Shown here one piece after another: positions 59,244 through 64,000 of a DNA stretch of 64,000 nucleotides. Origin of the DNA: Megachile rotundata (taxonomy: Eukaryota; Arthropoda; Insecta; Hymenoptera; Megachilidae); the NCBI RefSeq assembly GCF_050947335.1, contig NW_027473598.1, positions 148,963 to 212,962 of the forward strand, given 5' to 3'. The translations under genes and the position numbers were made by a program. The notes under the pieces were generated by a model. It was not told the origin of the DNA, searched no databases, and was given only the letters and a program-made list of their open reading frames with translations. Every line of letters starts with the position of its first letter. Position 1 is the first letter of the stretch.

Positions 59244-60864
59244 CTAACTCATATTATTAGCCATATTATGCTTATATTATCGATAGAACGACAATTACTA
59301 TACTTATTACTGTTATTATTATCAATCTGACTCATATTATTACCCATATTATGCTTAAATGATCGATAGAACGACAATTACAATACTTATTACTGATATT
59401 ATTATCAATCTAACTCATATTATTAGCCATATTATGCTTAAATGATCGATAGATCTACAATTACTATACTCATTACTCTTATTATTATCAATCTAACTCA
59501 TATTATTAGCCACATTATGCTTATATGATCGATAGAACGAGAATTACTATACTCACTACTCTTAGTATTATCAATCTAACTCATATTATTAGCCATATTA
59601 TGCTTATATTATCGATAGAACGACAATTACTATACTTATTACTGTTATTATTATCAATCTGACTCATATTATTACCCATATTATGCTTAAATGATCGATA
59701 GAACGACAATTACTATACTTATTACTGTTATAATTATCAATCTAACTCATATTATTAGCCATATTATGCTTAAATGATCGATAGAACTACAATTACTATA
59801 CTCATTACTCTTATTATTATCAATCTAACTCATATTATTAGCCATATTATGCTTATATGATCGATAGAATGAGAATTACAATACTCACTACTCTTAGTAT
59901 TATCACTCTAACTCATATTATTAGCCTTATTATGCTTAAATGATCGATAGATCTACAATTACTACACTCATTACTCTTATTAGTATCAATCTAACTCATA
60001 TTATTAGCCATATTATGCTTAAATGATCGATAGAATGAGAATTACTATACTCACTACTCTTGGTATTATCACTCTAACTCATATTATTAGCCATATTATG
60101 CTTATATGATCGATAGAACGAGAATTACTATACTCACTACTCTTAGTATTATCAATCTAACTCATATTATTAGCCATATTATGCTTATATGATCGATAGA
60201 ACGACAATTACTATACTTATTACTCTTATTATTATCAATCTAACTCATATTATTAGCCATATTATGCTTATATGATCGATAGAACGAGAACTACTATACT
60301 CACTACTCTTAGTATTATCAATCTAACTCATATTATTAGCTATATTATGCTTATATTATCGATAGAACGACAATTACTATACTTATTACTGTTATTATTA
60401 TCAATCTGACTCATATTATTACCCATATTATGCTTAAATGATCGATAGAACGACAATTACTATACTTATTACTGTTATTATTATCAATCTAACTCATATT
60501 ATTAGCCATATTATGCTTAAATGATCGATAGAATGATAATTACTATACTCACTACTCTTAGTATTATCACTCTAACTCATATTATTAGCCGTATTATGCT
60601 TATATGATCGATAGAACGACAATTACTATACGTATTACTCTTATTACTATCAATATAACTCATATTATTAGCCATATTATGCTTATATGATCGATAGAAC
60701 GAGAATTACTATACTCACTACTCTTAGTATTATCAATCTAACTCATATTATTAGCCATATTATGGTTATATTATCGATAGAACGACAATTACTATACTTA
60801 TTACTGTTATTATTATCAATCTAACTCATATTAATAGCCATATTATGCTTAAATGATCGATAGA
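59244..60864 (+). repeat. 1.62-kb duplication, copy 2
   Basis: This is the downstream copy at offset 1,743. It carries several private changes near 60,530-60,660 (GAATGATAATT, AGCCGTATT, ACGTATTAC, CAATATAAC), more than its sisters. Confidence 0.82.
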
Positions 60865-61932
60865 ATGAGAATTACTATACTCACTACTCTTAGTATTATC
60901 ACTCTAACTCATATTATTAGCCATATTATGCTTATATGATCGAGAGAACGACAATTACTATACTTATTACTCTTATTATTATCAATCTAACTCATATTAT
61001 TAGCCTTATTATGCTTATATGATCGATAGAACGACAATTACTGTAGTTATTACTCTTATTATTATCAATCTAACTCATATTATTAGCCATATTATGCTTA
61101 TATGATCGATAGAATGAGAATTACTATACTCACTACTCTTAGTATTATCACTCTAACTCATATTATTAGCCTTATTATGCTTATATGATCGATAGAACGA
61201 CAATTACTGTAGTTATTACTCTTATTATTATCAATCTAACTCATATTATTAGCCATATTATGCTTATATTATCGATAGAACGACAATTACTATACTTATT
61301 ACTGTTATTATTATCAATCTGACTCATATTATTACCCATATTATGCTTAAATGATCGATAGAACGACAATTACTATACTTATTACTGTTATAATTATCAA
61401 TCTAACTCATATTATTAGCCATATTATGTTTAAATGATCGATAGATCTACAATTACTATACTCATTACTCTTATTAGTATCAATCTAACTCATATTATTA
61501 GCCATATTATGCTTATATGATCGATAGAACGAGAATTACTATACTCACTACTCTTAGTATTATCAATCTAACTCATATTATTAGCCATATTATGCTTATA
61601 TGATCGATAGAACGACAATTACTATACTTATTACTCTTATTATTATCAATCTAACTCATATTATTAGCCATATTATGCTTATATGATCGATAGAATGAGA
61701 ATTACTATACTCACTACTCTTAGTATTATCACTCTAACTCATATTATTAGCCTTATTATGCTTATATGATCGATAGAACGACAATTACTGTAGTTATTAC
61801 TCTTATTATTATCAATCTAACTCATATTATTAGCCATATTATGCTTATATGATCGATAGAACGAGAATTACTATACTCACTACTCTTAGTATTATCAATC
61901 TAACTCATATTACTAGCCATATTATGGTTATA
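60865..61932 (+). repeat. Satellite between traced duplications
   Basis: Array monomers continue without a break, in the class order GAGAGAACGAC, CTGTAGTT, GAATGAG, CTGTAGTT, class B, class E, GTTATAATT, class C. No long partner was traced for the whole segment. Confidence 0.72.
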
Positions 61933-64000
61933 TTATCGATAGAACGACAATTACTATACTTATTACTGTTATTATTATCAATCTGACTCATATTATTACC
62001 CATATTATGCTTAAATGATCGATAGAACGACAATTACTATACTTATTACTGTTATAATTATCAATCTAACTCATATTATTAGCCATATTATGCTTAAATG
62101 ATCGATAGAACTACAATTACTATACTCATTACTCTTATTATTATCAATCTAACTCATATTATTAGCCATATTATGCTTATATGATCGATAGAATGAGAAT
62201 TACAATACTCACTACTCTTAGTATTATCACTCTAACTCATATTATTAGCCTTATTATGCTTAAATGATCGATAGATCTACAATTACTACACTCATTACTC
62301 TTATTAGTATCAATCTAACTCATATTATTAGCCATATTATGCTTAAATGATCGATAGAATGAGAATTACTATACTCACTACTCTTGGTATTATCACTCTA
62401 ACTCATATTATTAGCCATATTATGCTTATATGATCGATAGAACGAGAATTACTATACTCACTACTCTTAGTATTATCAATCTAACTCATATTATTAGCCA
62501 TATTATGCTTATATGATCGATAGAACGACAATTACTATACTTATTACTCTTATTATTATCAATCTAACTCATATTATTAGCCATATTATGCTTATATGAT
62601 CGATAGAACGAGAACTACTATACTCACTACTCTTAGTATTATCAATCTAACTCATATTATTAGCTATATTATGCTTATATTATCGATAGAACGACAATTA
62701 CTATACTTATTACTGTTATTATTATCAATCTGACTCATATTATTACCCATATTATGCTTAAATGATAGATAGAACGACAATTACTATACTTATTACTGTT
62801 ATTATTATCAATCTAACTCATATTATTAGCCATATTATGCTTAAATGATCGATAGAATGAGAATTACTATACTCACTACTCTTAGTATTATCACTCTAAC
62901 TCATATTATTAGCCTTATTATGCTTATATGATCGACAGAACGACAATTACTATACTTATTACTCTTATTACTATCAATCTAACTCATATTATTAGCCATA
63001 TTATGCTTATATGATCGATAGAACGAGAATTACTATACTCACTACTCTTAGTATTATCAATCTAACTCATATTATTAGCCATATTATGGTTATATTATCG
63101 ATAGAACGACAATTACTATACTTATTACTGTTATTATTATCAATCTAACTCATATTAATAGCCATATTATGCTTAAATGATCGATAGAACTACAATTACT
63201 ATACCCATTACTCTTATTATTATCAATCTAACTCATATTATTAGCCATATTATGCTTATATGATCGATAGAATGAGAATTACTATACTCACTACTCTTAG
63301 TATTATCACTCTAACTCATATTATTAGCCATATTATGCTTATATTATCGATAGAACGACAATTACTATACTTATTACTGTTATTATTATCAATCTGACTC
63401 ATATTATTACCCATATTATGCTTAAATGATCGATAGAACGACAATTACAATACTTATTACTGATATTATTATCAATCTAACTCATATTATTAGCCATATT
63501 ATGCTTAAATGATCGATAGATCTACAATTACTATACTCATTACTCTTATTATTATCAATCTAACTCATATTATTAGCCACATTATGCTTATATGATCGAT
63601 AGAACGAGAATTACTATACTCACTACTCTTAGTATTATCAATCTAACTCATATTATTAGCCATATTATGCTTATATTATCGATAGAACGACAATTACTAT
63701 ACTTATTACTGTTATTATTATCAATCTGACTCATATTATTACCCATATTATGCTTAAATGATCGATAGAACGACAATTACTATACTTATTACTGTTATAA
63801 TTATCAATCTAACTCATATTATTAGCCATATTATGCTTAAATGATCGATAGAACTACAATTACTATACTCATTACTCTTATTATTATCAATCTAACTCAT
63901 ATTATTAGCCATATTATGCTTATATGATCGATAGAATGAGAATTACAATACTCACTACTCTTAGTATTATCACTCTAACTCATATTATTAGCCTTATTAT
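61933..64000 (+). repeat. Duplication of 57,866-59,933, truncated by the window end
   Basis: The offset is 4,067, exactly 49 monomers. CTTGGTATT (58,319/62,386), GATCGACAG (58,867/62,934), GAACTAC with CCCATT (59,121/63,188) and ACAATACTTATTACTGATATT all agree, and the match is still good at the last base. Its true end lies beyond the window. Confidence 0.86.
63976..64000 (+). repeat. Truncated last monomer
   Basis: The first 25 bases of the 772nd monomer, with AGCCTTATT, are cut by the window edge. The array continues past it. Confidence 0.9.

Larger units (their letters stand above)
1..64000 (+). repeat. 83-bp satellite DNA array, whole window
   Basis: The whole window is a tandem array of an 83-bp monomer, all copies in the same orientation. 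The phase can be followed from base 1 to the monomer starting at 63,976, giving 771 complete copies plus 25 bases. The consensus monomer starts TAACTCATATTATTAGCC, passes through GATCGATAGAACGAG and AATTACTATAC, and ends TATTATCAATC. It has 23 G+C in 83 bases. Adjacent monomers differ at roughly 10% of positions, while copies separated by thousands of bases are nearly identical, which is the mark of higher-order repeat organisation. No gene, RNA gene, transposon or inversion is seen, and stop triplets in every monomer exclude coding. The family was not recognised. Centromeric or other heterochromatin in a eukaryote is inferred from the structure only. Confidence 0.97.

Noticed and set aside
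1..64000. Regular short repeats could suggest a CRISPR array
   Set aside because: The repeats abut with no unique spacers. The whole 83-bp period is conserved, and there are no cas genes.
1..64000. Protein-coding genes or a coding tandem-repeat protein
   Set aside because: Each monomer has several TAA, TAG and TGA triplets on both strands, and the 83-bp length rotates the frame. A stop at any fixed monomer position therefore closes every frame within about 249 bases.
1..64000. Telomeric or subtelomeric simple repeat
   Set aside because: No TTAGGG, TTTAGGG, TTAGG or similar runs occur. TTAG appears only as TTAGCC or TTAGTA inside the monomer.
1..64000. TATA-like and AT-rich promoter motifs
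   Set aside because: They recur in every monomer of 28% GC sequence and have no associated gene. They carry no information as promoters.
1..64000. AT-rich organellar control region or bacterial origin iterons
   Set aside because: The 64-kb extent, higher-order units and complete lack of genes do not fit an organelle, plasmid or bacterial replicon.
1..64000. tRNA, rRNA or other structured RNA genes
   Set aside because: No tRNA box A/B pattern or rRNA-like GC-rich conserved segment is seen. The only sequence present is the satellite.

Overview
The window holds one thing: an uninterrupted, head-to-tail satellite DNA array with an 83-bp monomer. Monomers begin at base 1 (TAACTCATATT...) and keep phase to the last base. 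I count 771 complete monomers and a 25-bp start of a 772nd. The arithmetic closes exactly: 771 x 83 = 63,993, while the last monomer starts at 63,976. The 18-base deficit is explained by twenty 82-bp monomers (-20), one -2 event, one +3 event and one +1 event. The consensus monomer is about 28% GC and carries more C than G on the given strand (15 C, 8 G). No gene, RNA gene, transposon, inverted segment or non-satellite spacer was seen. Because 83 is not a multiple of 3 and each monomer carries many stop triplets on both strands, no reading frame can stay open much beyond three monomers (about 250 bases).

This is eukaryotic constitutive heterochromatin, centromeric, pericentromeric, subtelomeric or interstitial. 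I do not recognise the monomer as any named satellite and cannot name the organism. A centromeric role is possible but not shown; no CENP-B box is present.

Neighbouring monomers differ by roughly 10% (8 of 83 positions between the first two), and they fall into recurring classes marked by linked variants. On top of this lies a layered pattern of long duplications, whose copies look almost identical wherever I aligned them. Left part (1 to about 19.7 kb): overlapping copies at offsets of about 6.8, 6.72, 5.56 and 5.23 kb. Middle (19.7-41.25 kb): a 5,726-bp higher-order unit (69 monomers) occurs as a complete-plus-partial pair at 21,053-28,008 and again as a pair at 29,931-41,252. The larger block holding the first pair was copied at an offset of 8,878 bp. 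Right-middle (41.5-51.5 kb): a 3,318-bp, 40-monomer unit in two adjacent copies, then a 2,573-bp offset duplication. Right end (54.2-64 kb): shorter offsets of 1,743, 2,324, 3,320 and 4,067 bp, all exact multiples of 83; the last runs off the window.

The pattern fits array growth by unequal exchange between misaligned monomers. Several junctions are visible as hybrid monomers, usually switching class inside or next to the conserved AATTACTATAC core. The most informative are three copies of one hybrid monomer marking the ends of the 5,726-bp units, and the hybrid monomers at the ends of the 3,318-, 2,573- and 3,320-bp duplications. Block boundaries were found by eye from diagnostic variants, so edges are good to within tens of bases and full-length identities were not computed.
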